A DNA stretch of 64,000 nt from an uncultured bacterium (GCA_949285255.1 CASDXV010000001.1:30296-94295), one strand, 5' to 3'. Positions 7,818 through 18,048 are shown, counted from the stretch's first letter. Notes: generated from the letters alone by a model not told the origin. Numbers and translations are program-made.

Positions 7818-8420
7818 CTATTCAGGTAATGTCCTTGTATACAGTCTTAGTTTAACTTTTGCAATAAGAACTTTTTTGTCTTTATCCCAAGGGTTCAATT
7901 CAACCTCTGCAAGGTTAGTTACATACTGCTCTTTCATAATTGTTTTAAAAAATGTTTGAAGTTCGGTGTATGAACCAACTACAACCATATTAAGTTCACA
8001 AGTATTATACCCTTCAAGTTTTGCAGCAAATATTGCATCTTCTTGCGGTGAATAATTATAATCTATTGCTCTTATTCTGATACCGCTTTGCTGAGCTATT
8101 GTTAAAACAAGCTCAAACAAAGGCGCAAAAGAAGCATCGGGGCTAAATTGCATATCAGGAGCTTCAAAAATTACCTTACCGTCCTTTACAACTTTTTTTT
8201 GTCTGTTTTGTGCATCCTGCTGTATTTTAATCATGTTGTATTGTTCAACAACCTGCTCATATTGAGCTTTATTTGATTTTAAAAGTTTAAGCGCATCAAG
8301 GCTTTTTGTAAACTGGGGAATAACAAAATTAACAAAAAGGACAATGACAAGAACAATCGGTGCAGCGTATGTTGCATTTTCTTTTAAAATATTAAGTGCT
8401 ATCTTAAGTGTTTTGTCCAT
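7818..8420 (-). CDS. PilO-like type IV pilus inner-membrane protein
   Basis: 200 residues: a short cytoplasmic N-terminus, one membrane helix (APIVLVIVLFVNFVI, about residues 20-35), a coiled coil to about residue 80, and a C-terminal ferredoxin-like domain. This is the PilO/GspM architecture, in which the periplasmic domain pairs with PilN to align the pilus machine. It follows the PilM-PilN fusion by 18 nt on the same strand, which is the main support, since sequence identity in this family is low. No pilP or pilQ gene follows. Confidence 0.72.
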   Translation of the reverse strand: MDKTLKIALNILKENATYAAPIVLVIVLFVNFVIPQFTKSLDALKLLKSNKAQYEQVVEQYNMIKIQQDAQNRQKKVVKDGKVIFEAPDMQFSPDASFAPLFELVLTIAQQSGIRIRAIDYNYSPQEDAIFAAKLEGYNTCELNMVVVGSYTELQTFFKTIMKEQYVTNLAEVELNPWDKDKKVLIAKVKLRLYTRTLPE

Positions 8421-8438
8421 TTTTTTTGTTTTTCCGAA

Positions 8439-10118
8439 TTAATTATTTATATCAACAGGCTGAAGTGCGTTTGTCGGTGCTGTATCAGAACCTGTATTTT
8501 GAGGCTGTTCACCTTGATTATTATTTTGGTCTTGGTTTTGTCCTGCAGGATTTAGAGATTTATTTCTGGGTGATTTTACATTTGAAATTTCAAAATCATA
8601 GAATTTTGCACCTAAATCAGGAGCTGCTATATCAAAATTATCTCCGTTAACTTCGGTCAAAATTTGAAGTTTATTTAATTTAATACTTGATTGAGGAGAT
8701 ATAATTTTTAAACTTTTATAATAATTATAAATATCTGCAATATTAGCACTTACTCCTTCTATAGCTACTTTATCTCCGTTTTTGTTATAGTAGTATTGAA
8801 GCCAAACGGATTGAGGAATATCTGTTGCTATAGAATCATAAAAACTTATTGCCTTTTTATTTGTATCAATTATTCTTGTAACAAGAGTTTCAATATCAAC
8901 TATACCGCCTTGACCCATAATTGAGTTAATTTGTTCTTGTATTTGATTAGTTTGTGTTTGAAACTCAGAAGCTTTTTTATTAACTTGCGTTTCAAGCAAA
9001 TAAAATAAACCGTAAATTAGCGCGCAAATTACCGCAAGGACACCTGCAATCATAAAAAGCGCTTTTCGTGCTACTTCTTGGGTAACAATAATTTCTTTAT
9101 CATAAAATTCAAAAGTGAAATATGCTTCACTAAATGAATGCATTTTACTTAAAATATTTAAATCAAGAATTTTTTCTTCCATATGCTCTGTGGCAAAAAT
9201 ACCAATTAGCGCATATGTCATAGCCGCCGCTTCATTTTCTATAACGGAAGAGGCATAGCTGATAGGAGGAATTTTTGAATATTTATTACTGTCATGAGTT
9301 ATTATTTCTTCATCAAAAGTAATTTGTGTTTTTAAAACTTCTGCACAAATCTCATCTGATTGGCTTAAAATAAACAGTTTTTTAGCAGGGAAGTTTGGAA
9401 GAACTTGAGAAACTGATGTAGCAATAGCCTGATATGCTTCTTCATAAGAAAAAGATTTAATAGCAAGCGGAACTTCCGTATAATCAACAAGTCTTGAGCC
9501 TTGCATAGAAAACATGGCGTAACTGTTAGAATTTACAAGAAGTAGGTTCCAGTTAGTGTTTTCATCAACATCTTCTCCGATAGCGCCTGTAAACCACAAA
9601 CCGCGAATTGTAGCGGAATATGAACTTTCTAAACCGACAAGATTTGAACCAAGCTCTAAAAATACTTCTTTTATCTGATTAACTGCAGTTTCCTGAAAAG
9701 AAGTATAGGCTATAATTCTTTTATCTGTTGTAGTATTGGTTAGTAAGTCTGCCCATGCACTTATAGGTTCAACTCTTTTAAAGATATAATTATCTTCTGC
9801 TTTTGATAATATAGCATTACTTATGGCTTCATCACCAATAATAAGGGGAAGACTTTCAAAATCCAAGTGGACATTAGGCAGGGTTAAATAAACGCTTGAT
9901 TTTAGGTTTATATCAAGTTCTTTGAATAAATCTATAATTGTAGCTTTAAAGACCGAATAGTCTTGAATCTCTCTTGTTGCAAGATTATATTCAATAGGTC
10001 TTTTTGCATACTTAATAACAGTAGGACTTTTTTTATCAAGCAGCGCAACTTCTACACCAACACTTGGTGTAACCGAAACTCCAACTATTTGTTTTGTTGA
10101 ATTAACAAACTGTGCCAT
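8439..10118 (-). CDS. PilM-PilN fusion protein (type IV pilus assembly)
   Basis: 559 residues. The first ~345 have the actin-like ATPase layout of PilM (IVGVSVTPSVGVEVALL at the phosphate-binding start, VYLTLPN, then the second lobe with ALIGIFAT). A membrane helix follows at about 355-375 (ALFMIAGVLAVICALIYGLF), then a coiled coil and an alpha/beta periplasmic domain as in PilN. In most bacteria these are two proteins joined by the PilN N-terminal INLLP peptide; here the two are one chain. The C-terminal ~35 residues are Asn/Gln-rich and low complexity. PilO lies directly downstream. Confidence 0.75.
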   Translation of the reverse strand: MAQFVNSTKQIVGVSVTPSVGVEVALLDKKSPTVIKYAKRPIEYNLATREIQDYSVFKATIIDLFKELDINLKSSVYLTLPNVHLDFESLPLIIGDEAISNAILSKAEDNYIFKRVEPISAWADLLTNTTTDKRIIAYTSFQETAVNQIKEVFLELGSNLVGLESSYSATIRGLWFTGAIGEDVDENTNWNLLLVNSNSYAMFSMQGSRLVDYTEVPLAIKSFSYEEAYQAIATSVSQVLPNFPAKKLFILSQSDEICAEVLKTQITFDEEIITHDSNKYSKIPPISYASSVIENEAAAMTYALIGIFATEHMEEKILDLNILSKMHSFSEAYFTFEFYDKEIIVTQEVARKALFMIAGVLAVICALIYGLFYLLETQVNKKASEFQTQTNQIQEQINSIMGQGGIVDIETLVTRIIDTNKKAISFYDSIATDIPQSVWLQYYYNKNGDKVAIEGVSANIADIYNYYKSLKIISPQSSIKLNKLQILTEVNGDNFDIAAPDLGAKFYDFEISNVKSPRNKSLNPAGQNQDQNNNQGEQPQNTGSDTAPTNALQPVDINN

Positions 10119-10229
10119 TAAATATATTTAACTCGTAAAAAATACTATATTATCTATTTTATAATACAATAATCAGTACAAATTAAAAACCTTTTTAAAA
10201 AAAATATACAATAAACGGAGTAAAGAAAA

Positions 10230-11006
10230 ATGCAAAATTCCTCTGATAAATTTAATAATTATATTTACGGAAAAAATTCCGTACTTGAAACAATCAGCCA
10301 AAACCCCAAAAGAATAAATAAAATTTTCTTTTCTGACGGTATAAATTTTGACAACAGATTAAAAAAAATAAAAGAACTTGCAGATAAAAATTCTATACAA
10401 GTTCAATTTACAAATCTTAATAAGTTTAACAAATATTTTCAAGATAATTCAGATAAAATCCAAAACATAAATTTTCAAGGGGTTATTGCCTCTGTTTCGC
10501 CTGTTGAATACTTGGATTTTGATGAATTTTTAAACAAAAAATCTGAAGATTTTAGAAAAATCGTAATTTTAGACGGGGTAGAAGACCCTCACAATTTTGG
10601 TGCAATTTTAAGAACATTAGCCGCTGCAAAGTATGATGCGGTAATTATACCAAAACACAGAAGCTGCCCTATAACTTCAACTGTTGAGAAAACTTCATGC
10701 GGTGCGATAAATTACATTCCAATAATAAAAACAAATAGCCTCCCGACTATTGTAGATATTTTGAAAAAAAACGACTGGTGGATAATTGCGGCAGACGGAC
10801 AAAGTAAAGATAATTATTTTGACATAGATTACAAAAACATGAATTTTGCCGTTATACTTGGCGCAGAAGGGGAAGGAGTTTCTAAGACTTTAATTAATAA
10901 AGCTGATTTTAAAGTAAAAATCCCATGTGCTATAGAATCGCTGAACGTTTCTGCCACTTGTGCCGTTATAGTTTATGAAAGTATAAGACAAATACTTCAA
11001 AAATAG
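10230..11006 (+). CDS. rlmB: TrmH-family 23S rRNA (guanosine-2'-O-)-methyltransferase RlmB
   Basis: 258 residues. SpoU/TrmH family members methylate ribose 2'-O using SAM through a trefoil knot. The N-terminal RNA-binding domain begins with YGKNSVLETI. The catalytic domain carries motif 1 LDGVEDPHNFGAILRTLAA, motif 2 ILGAEGEGVS and motif 3 IPCAIESLNVSATCAVIVYE. That set fits RlmB (G2251 of 23S rRNA) better than TrmH or TrmL. GGAG lies about 10 nt before the ATG. It is transcribed divergently from pilMN; the 111-nt gap holds several TATAAT-like hexamers. Confidence 0.88.
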   Translation: MQNSSDKFNNYIYGKNSVLETISQNPKRINKIFFSDGINFDNRLKKIKELADKNSIQVQFTNLNKFNKYFQDNSDKIQNINFQGVIASVSPVEYLDFDEFLNKKSEDFRKIVILDGVEDPHNFGAILRTLAAAKYDAVIIPKHRSCPITSTVEKTSCGAINYIPIIKTNSLPTIVDILKKNDWWIIAADGQSKDNYFDIDYKNMNFAVILGAEGEGVSKTLINKADFKVKIPCAIESLNVSATCAVIVYESIRQILQK

Positions 11007-11060
11007 TTTGTTTATATGTCAAAAAATTGTATAATAATTTAAGGCTTTTTGGAGAAGAAA

Positions 11061-12053
11061 ATGAAAACTAAAAGTTCAAAACATCACTTAGAAGATGAAC
11101 TCACAGATGACGTTTTTGAGATGGATGATATTGATAATCTTGAAGATGAAAACGGGGAATCTGAAGAGTTAAAAGAAAAACAAGAAGACTACAGAACCAT
11201 AAGCGCAGATGATTCCGTTAAAGTTTATCTGCAGCAAATAGGTAAAATTCCTCTTTTGTCTTTTGAAGAGGAACTAAAAGTTGCAAAAGAAATTAAAGAA
11301 AATAACTCACAAAAAGCAAAAGAAATTTTAATAAATGCAAATTTAAGACTTGTTGTATCTATTGCTAAAAAATACATTGGACGCGGACTTTCTTTTCTTG
11401 ATTTAATTCAAGAAGGTAACATGGGACTTATGAAAGCTGCCGAAAAGTTTGATTATTCTAAGGGTTATAAATTTTCAACCTATGCCACTTGGTGGATACA
11501 GCAGTCTATTACAAGAGGTATAGCAGATAAGTCACGTATGATAAGGCTTCCTGTTCATATGATTGAAACTTTAGGAAAAATTAAACGCGCAACGGTTGAA
11601 CTCTCTACCGAACTAAATCGCGTTCCTACAAAAGAAGAGGTTGCTCACAGAATAGGTATGAGCCCTTCAAAATTGTCTGCTCTTATGAAAAGCGCACAAA
11701 GCACCATAAGTATAGAAACACCTGCTAATCAAAAAGATGATTCATCTAAAATAGCCGATTTTATCATTGATGATTCTCATCTTACACCCGATACAAAAGT
11801 TACTCAGGAAAACCTTTTAACAGATGTGCATAAAATGCTTAATCAACTAAATCAAAAAGAAAAAGATGTGCTTATTATGCGCTATGGTCTTGATGATAAC
11901 GGACAAAAGAAAACTTTAGATGAAATAGGCAGCCGCTACGGTGTTTCTCGAGAACGTATAAGACAAATTGAAACCCGTGCTATTTCAAAACTCAAAAAAC
12001 TCTGCAGAAATCAAAACCTGAGCGGTAATTTAAAAAACTATATCGGTTTATAG
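11061..12053 (+). CDS. rpoD: Primary RNA polymerase sigma factor (RpoD/SigA)
   Basis: 330 residues from the ATG at 11061, which has GGAGAAG at the right distance; an upstream in-frame TTG at 11049 overlaps that site and is rejected. The acidic N-terminus lacks a long region 1.1. Region 1.2 ([20 protein letters not shown]), region 2 ([38 protein letters not shown]), region 3 and region 4 ([19 protein letters not shown]) are all present and match group 1 factors. It is short compared with E. coli RpoD because the non-conserved insert is absent. Its stop is 1 nt from the convergent mnmG stop. Confidence 0.93.
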   Translation: MKTKSSKHHLEDELTDDVFEMDDIDNLEDENGESEELKEKQEDYRTISADDSVKVYLQQIGKIPLLSFEEELKVAKEIKENNSQKAKEILINANLRLVVSIAKKYIGRGLSFLDLIQEGNMGLMKAAEKFDYSKGYKFSTYATWWIQQSITRGIADKSRMIRLPVHMIETLGKIKRATVELSTELNRVPTKEEVAHRIGMSPSKLSALMKSAQSTISIETPANQKDDSSKIADFIIDDSHLTPDTKVTQENLLTDVHKMLNQLNQKEKDVLIMRYGLDDNGQKKTLDEIGSRYGVSRERIRQIETRAISKLKKLCRNQNLSGNLKNYIGL

Positions 12054-12054
12054 T

Positions 12055-13947
12055 TTAAGATTTTAATCTGCGAGATTCTATTAAAACCATAAGACAAGAA
12101 ATATCTGCAGGTTTAACTCCGCCTATTCTAAGCGCCTGAGCCAGAGTTTTGGGGCGAACTTTGTCGAGTTTTTCTTTTGTTTCGGTTGATATTTGTTTTA
12201 TTGCAAAATAATCAATATCTTCAGGAATATTAATGCGCTCCATTTTATCGGCACTTTCTATCTGGCTTGCCTGACGCTTAATATAGCCGTCGTATTTTAT
12301 TTTTATTTCCGCCTGCTCAAGAACTTCTCTTTTAAAATACTCGTCAATATATTCTCCGCAAGTTTGATAATTTAGTTCAAAAAGCACATTATAGTCAATG
12401 TTTGGACGTTTTAAAAGTTCATAAGCGCTTTTTCCTATATCAAGCCCCTCGTTATATTTTGCAAGAATTTCTTTATTTTCCTGAGTGGGAGAGATTTTTG
12501 TATTTTTAAGATTATTCAGTTCAAGCTCAATTTGTTCTTGTTTTTTTCTAAATCTTAAAATCATATCTTCACCTAAAAGCCCGCATGAATAACCCATCTC
12601 CATAAGTCTTTCATCGGCGTTATCCTGTCTTAAAACAAGCCTGTACTCGCTTCTTGACGTTAGCATTCGATACGGTTCATCCAAGTCTTTTGTAACCAAA
12701 TCATCAATAAGTGTACCAATGTAAGAGTTAGCGCGCGTTAGTTCAAGATGATTTTTATTTTGCAGATAATTAACCGCATTAATTCCTGCAACAAGCCCTT
12801 GTGCTGCAGCTTCCTCGTATCCTGAAGTGCCGTTTATCTGACCTGCAAGAAAAAGTCCTTTTATTTTTTTTGTCATTAGAGAATAATCAAGCTCAAGAGC
12901 GCTTACCGAATCATATTCAACTGCGTAAGCAGGTTTTATGACAGATACATTTTCTAATCCCGGAAGAGAATGCAGCATATCAAATTGCACTTCAATAGGT
13001 AAACTTGTGGAAAATCCCTGTACATAAACTTCGTATGTATTTTTTCCCTCAGGTTCAATAAAAATATGGTGCGAAGGGTTTTGCGCAAAGCGAACTACTT
13101 TATCTTCAATACTTGGACAGTATCTCGGGCCTCTGCCGTGAATTAAGCCTTGATAAAGAGGTGATTTATCGAGATTAGAGCGAATAATTTCATGGGTTTT
13201 TTGAGTTGTTTTGGTTAAATAACAAGGCAGTTGTTCTCTTATTGGTCTGTTTGGTTTAAAAGAGAAAAAGTTTGGCATATTATTTATTACTTTATCAGGC
13301 GGCTGAATTATTAATTTTGAATAATCTATTGTTCTGCCGTCAACTCGAGCAGGTGTACCTGTTTTTAGTTTTTTTATTTTAAGGCCGTGCTCTTCAAGGC
13401 TTTTAGACAATCCTATTGCAGCTCTTTCGCCTAACCTGCCTGCACTAAAGGATTTTAGACCGATATAAATTTTACCCTCTAAACTTGTTCCTGTTGTTAA
13501 AATTACAGTTGGAGCTAAATATTCAAGTCCAAGCTCATCTTTTACACCTTTTATAGAGTTATTTTCTACAATAATTTCAGTTATTTGAGTTTGTTTAAGG
13601 GAGATATTTTCTTCACTTTCTAAAAGGTTTCTAAAATATCTCATATACTCTTTTTTATCGGATTGAGCACGCAGCGCGCGCACTGCAGGGCCGCGCGAAG
13701 AATTTAGCATTTTTAGCTGCACATATGTATTATCTGCAGCATCCGCCATAACACCGCCAAGTGCGTCAATTTCTCTTACAAGGTTTGACTTTGCAGGGCC
13801 GCCTATAGCAGGATTACATGGCATAAGACCAATGTTATCAAGGTTTAGTGTACAAAATAAAACTTTTGCACCAAGACGGGCAGCACTAACTGCTGCCTCA
13901 ATTCCCGCATGGCCTGCGCCAACTACAATTGTGTCAAATTTAAACAT
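12055..13947 (-). CDS. mnmG: tRNA uridine-5-carboxymethylaminomethyl modification enzyme MnmG (GidA)
   Basis: 630 residues, standard length. With MnmE it uses FAD, NADH and methylene-THF to build the cmnm5/nm5 group at U34 of certain tRNAs. The N-terminal FAD fold is clear (VVGAGHAGIEAA, residues ~8-19), followed by MPCNPAIGGPAKSNLVREID, GRGPRYCPSIEDK, and the C-terminal tRNA-binding helical part ending ALRIGGVKPADI. It is the last gene of dnaN-thrB-ompH-mnmG and starts 1 nt after the ompH stop. mnmD, acting in the same pathway, lies at 47291. MnmE is not in the window. Confidence 0.96.
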   Translation of the reverse strand: MFKFDTIVVGAGHAGIEAAVSAARLGAKVLFCTLNLDNIGLMPCNPAIGGPAKSNLVREIDALGGVMADAADNTYVQLKMLNSSRGPAVRALRAQSDKKEYMRYFRNLLESEENISLKQTQITEIIVENNSIKGVKDELGLEYLAPTVILTTGTSLEGKIYIGLKSFSAGRLGERAAIGLSKSLEEHGLKIKKLKTGTPARVDGRTIDYSKLIIQPPDKVINNMPNFFSFKPNRPIREQLPCYLTKTTQKTHEIIRSNLDKSPLYQGLIHGRGPRYCPSIEDKVVRFAQNPSHHIFIEPEGKNTYEVYVQGFSTSLPIEVQFDMLHSLPGLENVSVIKPAYAVEYDSVSALELDYSLMTKKIKGLFLAGQINGTSGYEEAAAQGLVAGINAVNYLQNKNHLELTRANSYIGTLIDDLVTKDLDEPYRMLTSRSEYRLVLRQDNADERLMEMGYSCGLLGEDMILRFRKKQEQIELELNNLKNTKISPTQENKEILAKYNEGLDIGKSAYELLKRPNIDYNVLFELNYQTCGEYIDEYFKREVLEQAEIKIKYDGYIKRQASQIESADKMERINIPEDIDYFAIKQISTETKEKLDKVRPKTLAQALRIGGVKPADISCLMVLIESRRLKS

Positions 13948-13948
13948 T

Positions 13949-14380
13949 TTACTTTAATATTGCAAGAACAGCTTGAGTTACATCAACTCCGCCTGCTACA
14001 ACAGAATCTTTGTTTAAAACAACATCAAGTTTCTTTTGAACTCTGACTTTTTCAACTGCTACACTGATTTTTTTAGTTAAATCAATTTCATATCTGTTTC
14101 TTGTGGCCAGATAATCTTTTTGTCTTTTTTCAATTTCAGCTAAAGCTGCTTTTCTGATGTTGGCTTTTTGAGCAGGTGTTTTTGCATTTGCTACTTCTTT
14201 ATCTTTTTGAGTTGTATAAGTTTTAATATTTTTTACTTTGTTATTCAGGTCAGTTGTATATTTTTTTGCAAGAGGGTAAGTTTTTGAAATAGTATCGTAG
14301 TTAACATAGCCAATGCCTGCAGCATTTGAAGCAAGTGTTAAAAACATAAAACTCATAATTGAAAGTATTACTTTTTTCAT
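13949..14380 (-). CDS. OmpH/Skp-family periplasmic chaperone
   Basis: 143 residues with a signal peptide cut after LASNAA. The mature protein begins IGYVNYDTISKTYP, the usual OmpH start, then two long helices (tentacles) and a C-terminal strand containing LDVVLNKDSVVAGG, which closes the trimer core. Such proteins hold unfolded outer-membrane proteins in the periplasm. AAGGAG precedes the ATG. Gene order between thrB and mnmG is unusual; OmpH genes more often sit beside bamA or lpxD. Confidence 0.82.
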   Translation of the reverse strand: MKKVILSIMSFMFLTLASNAAGIGYVNYDTISKTYPLAKKYTTDLNNKVKNIKTYTTQKDKEVANAKTPAQKANIRKAALAEIEKRQKDYLATRNRYEIDLTKKISVAVEKVRVQKKLDVVLNKDSVVAGGVDVTQAVLAILK

Positions 14381-14398
14381 TATTTTCTCCTTTTATTT

Positions 14399-15328
14399 TT
14401 AGAGTATTCTTTTTGCACCCTCATTGTCAAGAGGCAGTGAATAAAACTGTGTATTTACGTTTATATCATTCCAAGTGGATGATACTATTTCTTTAACTTC
14501 ACCTATATTTGCTCCGCAGGAAACAACCCCTATAGCTGGGCCTGCACCGCTTAAAAAGCAGCCTATAACACCTTTTGTATGTCTTAGATTATCCATAATA
14601 GAGCTTAATCCGGGGACAAGTTTTTTTCTGTAGGGTTGGTGTAATTTATCTCTCATTGCCATTTTTAAAAGTTCGCTGTCATGAGTATGCAGAGCTTCTA
14701 TAAACATAGCAGAATGTCTTAAATTATACGCCGCATCTTTAAGAGCTACTTCATTTGGTAATACAGAGCGAGAAATTTCTGTTGCAAGTTCATAATCGGG
14801 AATACAAACTGTTATTTTCCAATCATCATACCAAGGGAGCTTTCTATAGACCACACTGCCGTCTTCTTCCCAGCTGGATAATGTTACGCCGCCTTTAATA
14901 GCAGGGGTAATATTGTCAGGGTGTCCCTCTATTTCTGTTGCAATAGATAATAATACAGCTTCATCGGCAGGGTTCCTTAAAAGCTCATTTGCCGCCATTA
15001 AACCGCCTACAATAACTGAAGCAGATGAGCCAAGCCCGCGCGCTACAGGGATTTGAGTTTTTATTGTTATTTTCATCTCATCAGGGCTTTGACCGATATA
15101 ACTGTATAAAAGTTCTATTGCTTTATAAACTATATTATTTTTATCTGTCGGTATGTTTAAAACTTTTTCCTGATTTTTTTCATCTATTATATTAATTTCA
15201 ACTCCGGAACCGGGTAGAACCGTTTCTTCCACAATAACAGTATTATATATAGGAAGAGCCAAACCAAGACAGTCAAAGCCGCAGCCGAGATTTGCCATTG
15301 TAGCCGGAACTTGAATACCTACTTTCAT
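14399..15328 (-). CDS. thrB: Homoserine kinase
   Basis: 309 residues from the ATG at 15328, which has GAGGT 4-5 nt upstream and lies just after the dnaN stop; the longer frame to 15361 overlaps dnaN and lacks a site. GHMP kinase family: PATMANLGCGFDCLGLALP at the N-terminus, the ATP loop VARGLGSSASVIVGG, and FLSGAGPAIGVV near the C-terminus. It phosphorylates L-homoserine for threonine synthesis. thrC and hom are not in the window. Confidence 0.92.
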   Translation of the reverse strand: MKVGIQVPATMANLGCGFDCLGLALPIYNTVIVEETVLPGSGVEINIIDEKNQEKVLNIPTDKNNIVYKAIELLYSYIGQSPDEMKITIKTQIPVARGLGSSASVIVGGLMAANELLRNPADEAVLLSIATEIEGHPDNITPAIKGGVTLSSWEEDGSVVYRKLPWYDDWKITVCIPDYELATEISRSVLPNEVALKDAAYNLRHSAMFIEALHTHDSELLKMAMRDKLHQPYRKKLVPGLSSIMDNLRHTKGVIGCFLSGAGPAIGVVSCGANIGEVKEIVSSTWNDINVNTQFYSLPLDNEGAKRIL

Positions 15329-15330
15329 TT

Positions 15331-16467
15331 TTACCTCACTTGAACAGGCATAATCAAGCAAACATAAGAATCATCTTTTGTTTCATCTTTATCAGATGGT
15401 TTAAACAAAGTAGCGCTGAGGCTTGTAGCGATTTCTATTTTTACTTTTTTAGTGTCCATATTTTTTAAACTGTCTAAAACATATTTGTAGTTAAAAGCTA
15501 TAATTATTTCATCAAAATTGCTGTCAACGTCTATAAAGTCCTTACCTGAACCTGCGTCTGGAGAGTCTGTACTTAGTTCAAGAGAATTTTGATTGAAAGA
15601 AAATTTTATAATGTTTGTGCGCTCGTTTACCATAACACAAACCCTCTCAATAACCCCTATAAGCTCTTCTCTGTCAATGTAGACAATTTTATCGTTATTT
15701 GTAGGGATTAACTGTTGATATTTAGGATATGTTCCATTTATAAGTTTTGATTGAAAAACTACATCTTCAAAGTTAAACTGGATTTTTGCTTTTTCAAGCT
15801 TTATTGTTACTTTTTCATCTTCTATGATAGATGAAATTCTGATAAGCTCTTGCAGTGTTCTTGAAGGAACAATAAAAATAGCACTGTCATCTTTTGAATT
15901 AATTTCTTTTGATGCGCGGGTTAAGCGATTACCGTCTGTTGCAACAATTTCAAGCGTATTTGAATCAATATTAAAACACACACCCGATAAAACACTTGCG
16001 CTTTCATGCAACGCTGCAGAAAATACTACCTGTTTAACCCCTTTTATAAGAGTGTTTTTGTTTATTTCAAAAGATTTTTGATTTTCTTCCGAAACTTCTT
16101 CGTCAAAAACTTTTGGAAATTCGTTTGCACTTATTCCTATAAGTTCAAATTTTGCCTTGCCGCAGCTTATTGTAACTATGTTGTTATCAGGATTTAGAGA
16201 AAGAGTAATAGGTTTATTGTCAAGTTTTGTGGTAATTTCTCCAAGTCTTTTTGCACTAAGGGTTATTTTACCTTCTTTTGCAACTTGAGCTTTTACTTTA
16301 TGACTGATTGATAAGTTTAAATCCGTTGCACAAAATTTTACTCTGTCGTTTGATACCGTTTCAATTAATATATTTGAAAGAACGGGTTGTGTACCTTTTT
16401 GAGCGGTAATTTTTTCAACAACTTTAATCCCGTTTAAAAGCTCTTCTTTACTTAAGATAATTTCCAT
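15331..16467 (-). CDS. dnaN: DNA polymerase III beta sliding clamp
   Basis: 378 residues, three clamp-fold domains, forming a dimeric ring on DNA. Recognisable segments: VLSNILIET and CATDLNLSIS in domain 1, LSGVCFNID and ATDGNRLTR in domain 2, and the C-terminal VCLIMPVQVR, close to the usual YVIMPMRL end that binds partner proteins. GGGAAG precedes the ATG. dnaA is not adjacent, so this is not the common dnaA-dnaN arrangement. It heads the dnaN-thrB-ompH-mnmG operon. Confidence 0.95.
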   Translation of the reverse strand: MEIILSKEELLNGIKVVEKITAQKGTQPVLSNILIETVSNDRVKFCATDLNLSISHKVKAQVAKEGKITLSAKRLGEITTKLDNKPITLSLNPDNNIVTISCGKAKFELIGISANEFPKVFDEEVSEENQKSFEINKNTLIKGVKQVVFSAALHESASVLSGVCFNIDSNTLEIVATDGNRLTRASKEINSKDDSAIFIVPSRTLQELIRISSIIEDEKVTIKLEKAKIQFNFEDVVFQSKLINGTYPKYQQLIPTNNDKIVYIDREELIGVIERVCVMVNERTNIIKFSFNQNSLELSTDSPDAGSGKDFIDVDSNFDEIIIAFNYKYVLDSLKNMDTKKVKIEIATSLSATLFKPSDKDETKDDSYVCLIMPVQVR

Positions 16468-16613
16468 ACTCTTCCCTTTTATATTTTATATTAATTATAT
16501 TATAAAAAAATAATAATACATAATAATACAATAACTTTTGTGCAAAACTCTAAAAACCCTTATAAATACTGATATTTTACCTGTGCAAAACTCAGATTAT
16601 TTTTGAACAGTTT

Positions 16614-17275
16614 TTAACAGGCAAGAGTAAAACAAATAATGTTATCATAAGAGGATTTTTTAAGCTCGCAAACTGCCTCATTTAAAGTTGCACCGGTTGT
16701 TGTAAGGTCATCTATAAGTATTATGGTTTTATTATTATATTTTTTATAATACCTGACTTTAAAAGCCCGCGCACGTTTTGGGCCTTTTTATCTGCTCTTA
16801 TTTTGTATTGAGGAGTGGTATTTTTTGTCTTTTTAATGATATTAAAATCAGCTTTAATGCCCGTTAAATGTGAAAATTCTTTTAATATAAGTTCTGTATG
16901 ACAATAACCGCGCTGAAAAATCCTAAACGGGTGGCTTGGAATACACACTAATATTGAATTTTTAGGATTTAGACTTAAATCATTTTCCTTACACACCTGT
17001 TTAAAGTACTCAAAAAGTAGAGAGGCAGCGGGTTTTGCGGCACTTTTTCTTTTATTAAATTTAAAATTTCTGATTAGATTTTTTATGGTGTTTTCGTACC
17101 TGAAAGCACAAAAAATATTAACACCTTGAACTTTTCTCTGTGCAAAAGGTGATAGTTTTTGAACAGATTTTAAACAGTTTTTGCACAGAATTTGATTTGT
17201 TTTTGAACAGCCGCAGACAACACATTTTTGTTTGTATATTAAGTCTGCGAACTGTTCAAAAAAATCTTTTAACAT
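16614..17275 (-). pseudogene. comF: ComF-family phosphoribosyltransferase, frameshifted
   Basis: Frame 1 (17275 to 16721, 184 codons) has the zinc finger CVVCGCSKTNQILCKNC and most of the phosphoribosyltransferase domain, ending abnormally. The missing part is present in another frame down to the TAA at 16614-16616 and includes the PRPP loop IILIDDLTTTGATL. Adding one base in the G run (CCC at 16766-16768 on the plus strand) restores NVRGAFKV, the family consensus, and a ~220-residue protein. Thus there is a single-base deletion, a sequencing error, or a programmed shift. ComF proteins help DNA uptake or recombination; its ATG overlaps the thiG stop by one base. Confidence 0.85.
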
Positions 17276-18048
17276 TATTTACCTACAATACCGTCAAGCG
17301 GAGAAGAAGCGCTTGCATAGGCTTTTTTTGGTATTCTGCCTGCTTCATAAGCATATCTTCCTGCTATAACTCCGTATTTAAAAGCTTCAGCCATTTTCAC
17401 TGGGTCATCAGCCTTAGCTATTGCAGTGTTAATTAAGCAAAAATCAGCTCCCGCCTCCATTACAAGAGAAGCATCAGAGGGAACACCGATTCCCGCGTCA
17501 ACTACAACAGGAATATTTGCCTGCTCGATTATTATTTTTATATTTTCTAAAGTTTTTACACCCTGACCTGTTCCGATAGGGCTTGCTAAAGGCATAACAG
17601 TAGCACAACCCACCTCTTCAAGCCTTTTTGCCAAAATCGGGTCTGCGTTAATATAGGGAAGAACACAAAAACCCTCTTCAACAAGCTGTTTTGCGGCTTC
17701 AAGTGTTGCAATGGGGTCAGGAAGTAAAAATTTAGGGTCAGGTATAACTTCAAGTTTTATCCAGTTATTTATACCCATTGCTCTTGATAATCTTGCAACT
17801 CTAAGAGCTTCATCAACAGTTGCACATCCTGCAGTGTTAGGCAGAAGCCAGTATTTATTTGTATCAATATAATCCATTAAGCCAACGTGCCCTTGAGCGT
17901 TGTCGTTTACTCTTCTTATTGCAACAGTTACAATCTCAGCTCCCGAGGCACTGTGAGCTTTTTGCATAGTTTCAAAATCATCAAACTTACCCGTGCCGAC
18001 CATAAGGCGGGAAGTAAATTCTCTATCGCCAATTTTTATTTTTTCCAT
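17275..18048 (-). CDS. thiG: Thiazole synthase ThiG
   Basis: 257 residues, TIM barrel. ThiG forms the thiamine thiazole from DXP, dehydroglycine and ThiS-thiocarboxylate. Matches: [10 protein letters not shown] near residue 14, the Schiff-base lysine in NWIKLEVI near 96, [14 protein letters not shown] near 150, and [12 protein letters not shown] near 180. GGGAGG precedes the ATG. No thiS, thiF or thiH is adjacent, so it is separated from the rest of the pathway. There is no TPP riboswitch motif in the 62 nt upstream. Confidence 0.93.
   Translation of the reverse strand: MEKIKIGDREFTSRLMVGTGKFDDFETMQKAHSASGAEIVTVAIRRVNDNAQGHVGLMDYIDTNKYWLLPNTAGCATVDEALRVARLSRAMGINNWIKLEVIPDPKFLLPDPIATLEAAKQLVEEGFCVLPYINADPILAKRLEEVGCATVMPLASPIGTGQGVKTLENIKIIIEQANIPVVVDAGIGVPSDASLVMEAGADFCLINTAIAKADDPVKMAEAFKYGVIAGRYAYEAGRIPKKAYASASSPLDGIVGK

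Noticed and set aside
16468..16720. Replication origin next to dnaN
   Set aside because: TGTGCAAAACTC occurs twice, but there are no TTATCCACA-type DnaA boxes, dnaA is absent, and part of the region encodes the comF tail.
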